Part shown: piece after piece, positions 1 to 10,400 of the stretch
Numbering within the stretch: position 1 is the stretch's first letter
Layout: each line of letters begins with the position of its first letter
Source: Glandiceps talaboti
Lineage: Eukaryota > Hemichordata > Enteropneusta > Spengelidae
Direction of reading: 5' to 3'
NCBI RefSeq assembly: GCF_964340395.1
Contig: NC_135553.1
Location: forward strand, 3,614,001-3,678,000
Length of the DNA stretch: 64,000 nt
Program-made: the position numbers and the translations under genes
The notes under the pieces: generated by a model
Database searches by the model: none
What the model was told of the DNA's origin: nothing
What the model saw: the letters and a program-made list of their open reading frames with translations, nothing else

Positions 1-229
1 ATAATAACGATGCTAATTTGTAATATTTGGGAAACAAATTATTTAAATATATTTCTCATGATAATTATCACAGAATGGAAATGTACCCTGACACCCACCC
101 TAAAAACATAACCAGTCATTGTTTCTGCTTGTGCAATATGCTCAACAACATGGGTAGTGGAGTGGTTACATAAAGTGAACTGAAGACTGGACCTGTCGGG
201 GGAGGGGGCTGTCAGACTAACTTCAACAA

Positions 230-1033
230 TGGCGCACAACGAGGTTGCACCTTATGAAAGTCGCTCCGTGAAAAATCCCTCTGAAGGAGAGGTAAAACTC
301 GTCTAAACCTTATATAGCTAAGCATAATGAAGTGTAATGACTGTGGCACCAACAGGAATGTACGTTTGTGCCAAGGGGACTTACATCTTTGCAGAATATG
401 TGAATCTAATCGATTTCCCAGAAACAATGGAAAACCTGATCTTACTATAGACAAAATGGTGGAAAGTGAGAGTGGAACCCCGTTAAAAAGTACAACTATC
501 GAAAGTAGACTCGATGCTCTCTGTGAGAAGGTAGACAAATTCACAGACATGGTTTCTACCTTACAACAACTTCAACAATCTGTGAACTACATGAATACAT
601 TCTTTGAAGACTATAAGAAAGACGTACAAGACCTCCTATCCGAAAATAAAGCATTACGTAAGAAGTTGGACATGGCGGAAAACAAACTCAAACAGTCAGA
701 AAACGAAATTGAGGACATGCAACAATATACACGCAGAAACAACCTGGAAATACATGGTATACCAGTCAATCAAAATGAAAACACAGATGAAATTGTAACA
801 ACACAGTTTTAAGTACACAGCCACAAAACACTGGAATTCGTTACCTGACCAACTGAAAAAGATAGGAACAACATCTACCTTTAAATCCGAATTAAAACAG
901 TATTTACTAGTCTAAGTCAATTTACTCTGAAAACATCGTTATAACTCTCGTTTGCCCCTTGTATATATTTTTGACATGTGTATTTCTTTTTGGTATTAAG
1001 ACATTGCTCTTCATGCATATGTTTTCTTTGTGT

Positions 1034-1073
<40 letters not shown>

Positions 1074-1083
1074 CCCTGCTTGC

Positions 1084-1126
<43 letters not shown>

Positions 1127-1377
1127 GCTTTCGTTTTGGTCTGTTATTTCAAGTTGTTTTTTTTTTAGTTATTTTTATATGATATTACTGTATATGTTTT
1201 CCTTGGGCCTCGAACTCGACTAGTTTGAACAAACTATTTTTGTGGTCCACCCAGAAGTTCAAGTTATTCTGTTATATATACTTTTTTTCTCATTGGCGAT
1301 GTGATTACTTGATTATTTCATTTTCCTCACTTGATATGTAAAAAATTTCGACCTCTGGCAAATAAATAATATATATA
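230..1377 (+). mobile_element. Internally deleted CR1/L2-like LINE (ORF1 start joined to ORF2 end)
   Basis: An open frame at 327-812 encodes about 161 aa with a PHD-like zinc-finger start (CNDC, then HLCRICE and RFP), a coiled coil, and the beginning of an RRM-like segment (RRNNLEIHGIP). This is typical of ORF1 proteins of CR1/L2-type LINEs. At about 800 it passes abruptly into sequence that in another frame reads KHWNSLPDQLKK followed by FKSELKQYLL and a stop at about 913-915. That is the signature C-terminus of the ORF2 reverse-transcriptase protein of the same LINE class. The endonuclease and reverse transcriptase that should lie between are absent. The 3' part holds two GT runs and ends near an AATAAATAATATATAT tail. 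The 5' boundary is uncertain (about 180-300). The copy could not mobilise itself. Confidence 0.75.
1031..1122. repeat. Two (GT)n microsatellite runs inside the LINE 3' region
   Basis: Two nearly pure GT dinucleotide tracts (about 1031-1070 and 1085-1122) are separated by a short unique spacer. They lie in the non-coding 3' part of the LINE remnant and produce meaningless Cys-Val open frames. Confidence 0.9.
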
Positions 1378-1965
1378 TAACTTGAGACCACAATTTGTAA
1401 TTGACAAGATACACATTATTTTGTTAGAAAAGAATCATACAATCTTTATGTTTCAATTCCTAAATCATTGTCAATTCTGATATATCATGTCTGTAATTCT
1501 ACTACTCCAAAATATACCCATCATAGACACCCCTCAAAATACTTCTTGGAATCATACCCTCAAATTATAAAACAAATAGTTACCCCTCACATGTAACGAG
1601 CCAGATATTATTCCCCGTGTTGAAATATGTGCACTGAGACTGTAGTTGTCAGTCATTACAAGTTTGTCTGAAATTTAGAGTGTCTCTCCTAGTCCTATGC
1701 TCATGTAGCTGCAATAATAATAGCATTACTTTTCGGGGTTTTTTTTGTTTGTTTTATTTTTGAGCTTTACCATGTTCCAGAGTTAAAGTTTTGAGTGCTA
1801 ACCAGAAAGATAAAGAGCTCAAAAAGAAAAATAATAAATCAAAACAAAAACTATAGCTACAATTATTGCAGCTAACACTCAAGCATGTAGCCTATTGTAG
1901 GTGATTTGTCCTACCATATACTTCACAATAGTTTTTCTACAAAATTGTAACAATATGTTACATAC
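1378..1965. other. Intron of the TRIM-like gene or flanking non-coding DNA
   Basis: This lies downstream (minus strand) of the TRIM exon splice donor. No exon with matching splice sites was seen. It holds AT-rich unique sequence and an oligo-T run near 1740. The LINE at 230-1377 would lie in the same intron if the TRIM gene continues beyond the left edge. Confidence 0.5.
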
Positions 1966-2706
1966 CTTGAGTTGGTTTCTCAATTCTGTACGTCTCTGTA
2001 CAGCTGTAACTTTCTGTCTGTCAACATCTCGTTCTTTCTTCTTCATCTCTTCAATCAGCTGGGCTAGCTCAGTTTTATACTCGTCTGCTACTTGTTGTAT
2101 GTATCGATGTTTATGATCAGGTACTCGGTGATCAACTATAGTACATTCCATACACACTGCTACGTGACAAGTGTCACAGTAGAATTTGATCTGGTTGTCA
2201 TGGTGAACGCTGCAACGTTCAACAGGTTGGATGGGAGTGGGCGTGGCGGACTTTGCTCCCGATTTAAATTCGTCAATGGACATAATTCGATGTGAACGAA
2301 GTGGTGGAAAACTTTGGTGAATTTCAACACATTTATCACAGCTGAACTGAGGGCAGTCTTCACATCGTTGAGTTGCTGTGTTCTCCTTACACACCTCGCA
2401 CTTGATGGAGCCACTTCCAGACATCGCCTTTCTCTGCTCGAATATTTCTATCAGATTGTTCATGAAAAAATTCGTTGTCAGCCCTGCAACGCCAAGATCG
2501 GTCAGTCGACAAGGTGTAGAACATGTCGGGCACACGAGAGAACCTTTCCTTTTCACTATTGACACTAAGCATTTCTCACAGAAGTTGTGCAGACACGGTA
2601 AAATCTTAGGAGTCGTAAATTGTTCAAAACAAACGGTACAGCACAGGAAATCTTCCCCGATTTTATCGAGAATTGCCGTCTCTACAGGTACACCTCCACT
2701 CGCCAT
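1966..2706 (-). CDS. TRIM-family RING/B-box E3 ubiquitin ligase, first coding exon (partial)
   Basis: This 247-codon exon begins with ATG at 2706 and ends at a good splice donor (CTCAAG|GTATGT). A C3HC4 RING occupies about residues 23-62 (C23, C26, C38, H40, C43, C46, C59, C62). Two B-boxes follow: B-box 1 from about 103 to 139 and B-box 2 from about 165 to 200 with its C/H zinc ligands. A coiled-coil start (about 205-247) is rich in E, K and R. This is the tripartite architecture of TRIM E3 ligases, which load ubiquitin from an E2 onto substrates bound by the C-terminal domain. That C-terminal domain (NHL, filamin, B30.2 or none) must lie on exons beyond the left edge, so the subfamily cannot be fixed. 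The overall style resembles the TRIM2/3/71 and TRIM56 groups. Reading past the donor gives a few extra residues and a stop, which supports splicing there. Confidence 0.85.
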
Positions 2707-3667
2707 GGTGGTCTACACTCACTCCCTATAGGAGGGTCCTCTAGTAAACCTTTAATTCAATTATTTCCTTGTATTATGTTCATCTAGGATACCTGTAGTG
2801 TTTACATAAATGTCCGACTTTTGTGTCTATTTACCTGAGGCTAGGTAGTTCGATTTGGTATGTCCTTATCAGGTCAGTCTACCACTAGTGCAATGATCCG
2901 ATGTCCTTATATGACCAAATCTCGCTGACGCAAGTGTGAATTTCCTGGAAGGGCAAAGACTGTTACAATGAACAGGTTGTCATGGGATCATTTTGGGGGT
3001 ATTAAAATTGTAGCATGTGCAGTTTGCCAATGGTTTATGTGTGTTGGTATACGTATCAGACGTGAAACAGGCAATAATTTATGGAGAATTTCAAAGGGTA
3101 CTGTGAATGTATGAAGATACACACGTTTGTGTTCTCCGTCGAACGCGTATATTATGCAAACAATAGAGTACATACATCGAATTCTAAAAACTACCATGTT
3201 TTAATGATATTTCATCAACAAAACTAATTAAATTACAAAAGAAATAGGACATTCCATCCAATGTCCTTATATGACCTAATAATCTACGATTTGCATGTTA
3301 TCTTTGGCTCAATGGAGTTTGTATCTTACGTTTTGTTGAAGGACCAACCATTTGTTCAGTAGGTAATGTCCATACAGAGGTTTGAGACTTCATGTATCTG
3401 TTAGCATGTTATATATCGTGGGTGAAACTTTCATTGTTCACTACTACGCAAGTTAAAGTCATCAATACACAACCCAATTATTTGCATTTGTGACCATTTC
3501 GGAAGGGAGTGTTTGTTCGTTGGTTTATTGTCGTTTATTCATGTATGTATCTACTCATGTGTCGGGTAGTTTGTTTGTTTGTTTGTTTGTTTGTGTGTTT
3601 GTTTGTGTTTGTTTGTTTATTTATTTATTTGTTTTTTTTTTAAATTTTTTTTTGTTTACTTACTTGT

Positions 3668-4096
3668 TTGTTTGTATGTATGTATGTATGTATGTATGTA
3701 TGTATGTATGTATGTATGTATGTATGTATGTATGTATGTATGTATGTATGTATGTATGTATGCACGGTATGTATGTATGTATGTATGTATGTATGTATGT
3801 ATGTATGTATGTATGTATGTATGCACGGTATGTATGTATGTATGTATGTATGTATGTATGTATGTATGTATGCACGGTATGTATGTATGTATGTATGTAT
3901 GTATGTATGTATGTATGTATGTATGTATGTATGTATGTATGTATGTATGTATGTATGTATGCACGGTATGTATGTATGTATGTATGTATGTATGTATGTA
4001 TGTATGTATGTATGTATGTATGTATGTATGTATGTACGTACGTATGTATGTATGTATGTATGTATGTATGTACATGTATGTATGTATGTATGTATG
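3668..4096. repeat. (TATG)n tetranucleotide array with periodic CACGG interruptions
   Basis: About 430 bp of TATG repeats are interrupted by the pentamer CACGG at 3763, 3824, 3873 and 3962. A GTTT/GTTTG-rich tract (about 3570-3660) precedes it. Because the unit is 4 bp, all three frames on both strands stay open for long distances (Met-Tyr-Val-Cys and His-Thr-Tyr-Ile patterns). These are artefacts, not genes. Confidence 0.95.
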
Positions 4097-4466
4097 CATT
4101 TGTAAACAAAACTAACTGAGCCTGAGCACCCTGTGGTACGATTTGAGTTATAAACTATTATCAGTCATGATAACGCTTTATAAATACTTCTACCAAATGC
4201 AGGTGCAGTCAACGAGCAAATTTTCTAAATTCATTGGAAAAGGCTAAAAATAACGAATAAAACCATATTTATACAATGTTTAGTTGTATTGACGGAAAAG
4301 GGAAAGTTGTTCGTACGTGAACTGGGGGTCGTTTCTGTATGAGATCTATAGTATGATCGTCATATCAGATGGGATATTCTCTATAGTGGTCTGAGGTTTT
4401 ATAGACATATACCATAGGATAACACGAACGTCAAAAGAAACACTTGTGTTGTTTGTGAGGTACCCG

Positions 4467-4525
4467 TATGAATATCCTATTGTATATTTACCCTTGTATG
4501 AATATCCTATTGTATATTTACCCTC
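4467..4525. repeat. Two tandem copies of a 30-bp unit
   Basis: The unit starting TATGAATATCCTATTG is repeated with a 30-bp offset (4467 and 4497), almost without change, which indicates a recent local duplication. Confidence 0.85.
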
Positions 4526-4747
4526 TATTGATGCAACATTTCACTTCTCTCCACACTATACAGCTACAGAGTTACGTAAAAGCTTTACGTGTAATATTAT
4601 GTAAAATTTCGGAAATATAATTCACAAGCTTATCAAAACTGCCAAGCCGATCTTCAGTTCACAGGTGATTGTTAGTCTATGTTAGTAGATATAATATATC
4701 AGACGAATGAAAGATATAATTTATAAAAATGAATGACATGTCTCCAC

Positions 4748-4980
4748 TTTGACGATACCGTTCGTCCAATGTTTTAACACCTGTAATTATCGTGTAATGT
4801 CGGCGGAAACGACACATACACACCAACAATCACCAACGAATACGTCTATCGTCTCTTTTGTCCATGGTTACTGCGAGGTGACAACGGAAAACTGTTAGAC
4901 AATACTCTCTACCGTCCTGTAGCTATGATAGATAGACAAGACAGTACAGTACACTGTGTTGTTTTCACTGAAAACTACAT
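4748..4980. repeat. Copy A of a degenerate segmental duplication
   Basis: This segment shares an ordered series of short blocks with 6280-6675, including TTGACG, a CACCTGTAATTA-like block, TCTTTTGTC, GTGACAACGGAAAACT and GATAGACAAGACA. The order and orientation are kept while spacing differs, mainly because of the CA expansion in copy B. Confidence 0.65.
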
Positions 4981-6279
4981 ATAGTTGTATGTTGTAGGGT
5001 TTGTTTTGATTTTGATTTTTGTGTGTGCTTTTTTCGTTCCATCGCAAAACAAACAATTATTGCCGCTATAACCATAGACGTTGGGCAGAGATCTCGCGCC
5101 AAGGCCAGATATAGCTAGTTGTCAAGCTTCCAAAATAGCTTATAAAAGGGGAAAGTTGTCAAACGGATGTTATGCCACGATCACGTAACATTTATTTTTC
5201 TTTCTTAGAATATTGTTAATAAATCCCTAGTACAGAGGCTGTCCGTTTGTTTTGAATATGAATCATGGCGAGATTTCAAATTCAACACCAACAGATAGCC
5301 TGTTATAAATCCACGAACTGCTTATATAAAGCTCAAACATCCTAAAAACATAGACAATGTCTATATCGGAACATCATAGACATACGTGTACACTTTTATA
5401 GGAACTATAGTGGTCTGAGGTGTACAGTAGAGAGAGAGAAAAATGACTTCCTATACTATCGCCTATCCTGGTATCCTTACTAGTGTGATATTATGTAGTG
5501 CTGTGTAGAAGGGATTGAAATGTCATCTTTGTTTGATAAGTTGCATGTCATAATACCCTACCATGCGAGCTTTTGAAGTATAATTTATAAGCTAGTATGC
5601 TTATCAAAAGGTAACACGTTTGACAAATACGATTTGTTTATGGTTTTTGACTAGAGGACACCGTTTGGCGGTCTGAGTTTTTGATAACACGTTGGTCTAA
5701 GATCACCTTACCTATAAACTTTTCTATAATATTAAACAACACTGTTTTAGTATACACATATACTACTGTAGTACAAAAAATGTACATCATTAGCTGCAAA
5801 TGATAGCTTCTATTTTTCCAAAATAATATTTTTTTTTCTTTTCCTTTCATCTGTCAAGGTTTGCAAAGCAAATTGTTCTTCAGTATAGTATACCTAAAAC
5901 CATAGACGTGGGCGTTTTCCATGACAAACGTGTATGCTAAAACAATGGCGGTATGAAGGACGTGTGTTTCGACATCCATGCTAAAAAGAAGCAAAATAAT
6001 ACTAGAATACATAATACACGAATTCTCCTCTATGTGCAATTTCTGAAAATGATGATGAGATATACTTTTTGATACGATTTGAATGGGAAAAACACAATGA
6101 AACGAATATAAAACAAACCGTGATGCTGCGACTATGTGCATGGAAATGAGCAGATATGATATTGGTTGCCATAGCCTATATAGCATATATAGTATACATC
6201 ATTTACATTCACACAATGATGAAAAACACGACAGTAGTTTGAGCTATATAAAAATAATTAAAATTAACGAAATACATAT

Positions 6280-6402
6280 CTTGACGGTACAATTCATCCA
6301 TCAATACCTGTAATTAGAAATGCATGTACGTAGTATCATGGAAGTATTACCCACGTTGATACTTCCCAAGGTAGTCATGATAGCCGTAGTATCAACGGAA
6401 AC

Positions 6403-6479
<77 letters not shown>

Positions 6480-6675
6480 CCACATAGAGTGAAGATTTGG
6501 ACATAGACCCTACACGAGCAGTGTTAGTGGTCTGAGGTGCAAACGAATACATCTTACTACGTATGATCTCTTTTGTCTATTCTCAAAGTGACAACGGAAA
6601 ACTTTCAGACAATTCTCTAACGTCCAGTGGCCGTGATAGACAAGACATTGTACTGTTTTACACCGGAAACGATGC
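6280..6675. repeat. Copy B of the degenerate segmental duplication
   Basis: This is the partner of 4748-4980, with the same block order but about 160 bp longer because of a CA microsatellite and local indels. The motif GTGGTCTGAGGT occurs in it at 6527 and also at 4386 and 5410, with a variant near 5669. The intervening DNA may therefore also be part of an old repeated unit. Confidence 0.65.
6405..6478. repeat. (CA)n microsatellite
   Basis: An essentially pure CA tract of about 74 bp lies within copy B of the degenerate duplication. Confidence 0.95.
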
Positions 6676-7171
6676 CATATACACATCTTTTTGATATTCA
6701 TTATCGACAGAGACACTGTTTTAACGTTTATTTACGTTGTGTGAATAGACCAGGAATCGAAGCGTTCGCACCTGTAGCTACTTTAGCTGTTCACAGCACC
6801 AGACTTGTTCAAACAAGAATCTAACAGATGTATTATCAGGTAACGTACCAAGATAAGTACCCGTTATTGGAGATCATTAAAGCTTTTATGAAGTCCCTTG
6901 AGTGAAGATTTGAGTACTTCAGCTGTTTACATGTTATTTGATCACTGAGAAGTCAGAAAAGAATTGTAAATTGCCCCTCCCCTTCAGAAGAATTTTCCAA
7001 TAAAAGTATTCCAATGCTGTTGTAACGTTTATTTTATGAAATCTCTCCTGCAGTGACTACTTTATTATACAATCTATGTATATAATGTATCATGTATGAT
7101 CATATTTAGTGCTGGGTACGTGCCCAATAATATCCCCACTATTTTCTGTCATGGACTCGGACGTATTACTG

Positions 7172-7227
7172 TGTTACTATTACATGTAATAGTACCCAAT
7201 AATGTTACTATTACATGTAATAGTACC
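7172..7227. promoter_or_regulatory. Twin 20-bp perfect palindromes, 31 bp apart
   Basis: The palindrome TACTATTACATGTAATAGTA occurs at 7175-7194 and again at 7206-7225 in direct tandem, within a 25-bp identical block. It lies about 240-290 bp upstream of the CCNF start codon. The positions and symmetry are directly visible. Binding by a dimeric factor, or origin as a small transposon footprint, is inference. Confidence 0.55.
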
Positions 7228-7249
7228 GAGTGCACATGCACGTAAAACC

Positions 7250-7463
7250 GTGAGCGGCGTTGTTCGATGTTCTTTTGTTTACAACGGTTGTTTACCTAAT
7301 TATGCGAGAACGCATTCTTGACCAATCACAGAACGCGTTCCACCGTAACGGACAACACATGTATACCAGCAGTTAGAGTAGCCGTTCACAGCTCCCGTGT
7401 GCCCGCTCTGTACATTTTCTCCTATCTTTTCCTATCCGCTTCATATTTTCTCAGGGAACTGCA
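7250..7463 (+). promoter_or_regulatory. Probable CCNF promoter and 5' UTR region
   Basis: This is the CpG-richer interval directly upstream of the CCNF ATG. It carries a CCAAT box at 7322-7326 inside ACCAATCACAG, a 10-bp palindrome GAACGCGTTC shortly after it, and no obvious TATA box. Just inside intron 1 lie TTTGAAT (7544-7550), resembling the cell-cycle homology region, and TCCCGCGCC (7552-7560), resembling an E2F site. Such elements are known in promoters of G2/M genes. Their use here is inferred, and the transcription start is not determined. Confidence 0.4.
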
Positions 7464-10400
7464 ATGAAAGGTAAGTGTATATACTACGAATTCTGTTATG
7501 TAGGTTGTTAGGTAGTGGCGGATGAGAAAAGAGTAAAAACCGGTTTGAATATCCCGCGCCAGTCAGTTAAATGGCCACAATGGTATGTTTGGGTTCAACG
7601 GTCAGCTGACGGTGACGGTTTCCCCGCTTCATATGGCCATGAGAAAATCGTTGCAAATTTGAAAGAGATATAATAGTAGATGAATACAGTTATGTAGTCA
7701 TCCATACATTTTCTCAGTTATTGGCTGAATCTTAAAAACCTTCGAGAGTCCTTCCTACGACTTTTTGTGGTAACTTTTCAAACTTCCGGTAAACTTAGTG
7801 AATGCTAATGAGACAACGTCTTGGCGCTGGCGGGCTCCGAATGCTGTACTCCACAGACATACAAGGATCAATGTACAAATGAAATCCATGGGTACATAAT
7901 GTTATATTATTAATTTGGCAAGAATTTTGTGTCGTTCAGAACTAGATTTAGGTACTTGTAGAGAAACACGAAGGGCATTTCTTAGGAACGGTCCTTGCAT
8001 CTCATTAACTAGTTGACCGCCTAGCGGGTCATTTGAAAATTGAAAGATGCCGACGGATGTTTGACGAATTCATAGTCAGACGTTGTTCACACTTTTGTAA
8101 GACGAGCATATGCAGTCCAGACTTTTACTGATCTACATTTGTGTCTCTCGACATATGTATGTACTATTTGATCGGATCAGCCATGATCGGATGTTCAGAA
8201 ACGAGTTACCTTATTGGTAACACTAATAACGCTACTACGAGTAGTGACGGTTAACGTCCAGTGTGTCTGTTTACAATTCAACGGCAAATGTTTTTGTTTT
8301 GCCTTCCTAATAAATGTATTGTGCAGGTAAACAACAAAACCTAAGGGAAAAATGAGATAGTAACCCACACATATTTTGTCACATGTTTACAGAATACAGG
8401 AGAACTCGAGCTCATCGTAGAACACGTAAAAATGACCTCGATGTTTGGTGTCTACCTGAAGAAGTACTTCTCCTGCTGGTGAGAAATTTACCGGCCCGAG
8501 ACTTATTATCTATGCGTGCAGTGAGTGACCTTTCTTCATATTTTCTTATTGTAATTTTGTAATATCATTTTACGAATTTGACACTTAATTTTATAAAAAG
8601 TAGAGAATGTCACTGAATTTGGATGGTGTTTGTTGAAAAAACTGAACTTTCATAATTGTACAATTTTTGAAATATTTAAATGTTGATCATATTTGACAGT
8701 ACACAAATTAAAATAGAAAATTAAAAATCTTGAAGTGATAGTGCTTCTAATATCATATTGCCAGTGTAGTGCAATATGTAGAGATGTTGAGTTTTTGTTT
8801 GGTTCTACATTTTAAGAAAAGTTTGGTTTTATTGCAATGAATAAATGTTAAATAAATATTTTTTATGGGTGCTTTTTAGACTGAATGACCACAACTGAAC
8901 AATTTACAATTTATTTATTTTTTTGTATCAAAATCAAGTTATATTTGATTTTATCTTTATAAAAGGGATGTTGACATGGCCTTGGCCATACACTTGCAAA
9001 ATTGCACTACTCTACAGTTCACTGGTACTTAGTGCATTGTGTGTAGAATATGAAGTTATGTATCATGTTACTAACAGTGATGTTTTTCTTCTGGAAATCA
9101 GGTACATTCCAAATTCAGAACTCTTATAGATAACAATCCCTGCATCTGGTCAACTGTTCATTTTAGGGGAGAGTGGCCCTCGCCTGGAAACCAAAGACAT
9201 TTTGAAAGGTCAGTTACTTTGGGCTTTTCTTTGTAGGCAGTGTATACAAAGCAAAATAGTGAGTTAATCCCTCCAGCTATTGGCATTAGTATCACATTCC
9301 TATTGTTAACTGTATTTTGGCTAACCGTTCTCTATAGCTTTTATGTTTCATGTCGCAACCATCCCACAGTGCTGTCTTTTCATGTATTTTGCCAGTTTTC
9401 TTTTTTTCCTTTCCTATCAAGTAGAAAGTTGAAACTTCTTGAAAATTAACATGAGAATAAAAAATACATTAAAATCGGAAAAGTCATGGTTGTGTATCAA
9501 TATTAAATGTAGCATGAAATTGTAATGGTGCATAAACTGCCAAAGTTCAGACTCCAACTTTCAAGTCAAAGATTTTGAAAAAAAATTGTAAATAAAAAGA
9601 AAAGAATAGGAAAGTGATGTAATCCTGGCCTAAACTTGTTGTTAACATACAGTATTAGGAGTTGACAGTTATTGATATTAATTTCCCCCCAAATTTTTTA
9701 CAAATTGTGGGAAAAATGACAACTGTTACCTTAATTCAAACATTTTAAATTACTGGATTGGATATTGCAACGAATAACTGTAACCGTTTTCCAGTGAGAT
9801 ACTAGACATATTTGAAAGATAGGCATAGTTGGCAAAGATTCAGCAGACCGTAATCAGCTTGGTTACTGTCACCTGTTTATGATGTGACCTTCACATCTGT
9901 ACAGGTTCTCATAAGACCAAACTATACTATACTCTACTTAAAGACAATTAGCATTTCTTTGTTGATTTTTCTAATCCAGTGGTATTTTTGCTGATAACTT
10001 TGCAAATAAGAAAAAATGGAGTTTTCAAAATACATGTACATGTATACCCTAGTTTGAAAATAGTTTTGAAGTTACCATTTTGTGTAATATTTCTAAAAAA
10101 AAAATTTGCTGATAACTTTTTCAGGCTTGGATTTTCTTGTCATTGATCCATAATTTCATATTGCGTTCAAATCTATAGATATTGATTTTTTCAGTGTTTT
10201 TATTTTTCTCCATTTTTTAAAGTGGTAGATAGCAAATATTGCAAATAGGAAAAAAATCGAGTTTTCAAAATACATGTATACCCTAGTTGGAAAATGGTGT
10301 TGAAGTTATCATTTTGTATAATATTTCTTAAAAAAATGTGTAGTTTTTAACAAAGTTATGTCCACATGTACTTGAGAATGATATGATTTATTTGACTCTA

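Larger units (their letters stand above)
2707..7463. other. Intergenic region between TRIM and CCNF, repeat-rich, no gene seen
   Basis: No open frame here has recognisable protein character or splice-site support. The stretch holds the TATG array (3668-4096), a 30-bp tandem duplication (4467-4525), two diverged copies of a larger segment (4748-4980 and 6280-6675), a CA microsatellite (6405-6478) and a twin palindrome (7172-7227). The last few hundred bases are richer in CpG and presumably contain the CCNF promoter. The 5' regulatory region of the TRIM gene should lie just above 2706, but no specific element was identified. Confidence 0.6.

Noticed and set aside
3490-4119. Long overlapping open frames on both strands (Met-Tyr-Val-Cys and His-Thr-Tyr-Ile repeats)
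   Set aside because: They arise from the TATG tetranucleotide array, which is open in every frame. There is no splice or start context and no complexity.
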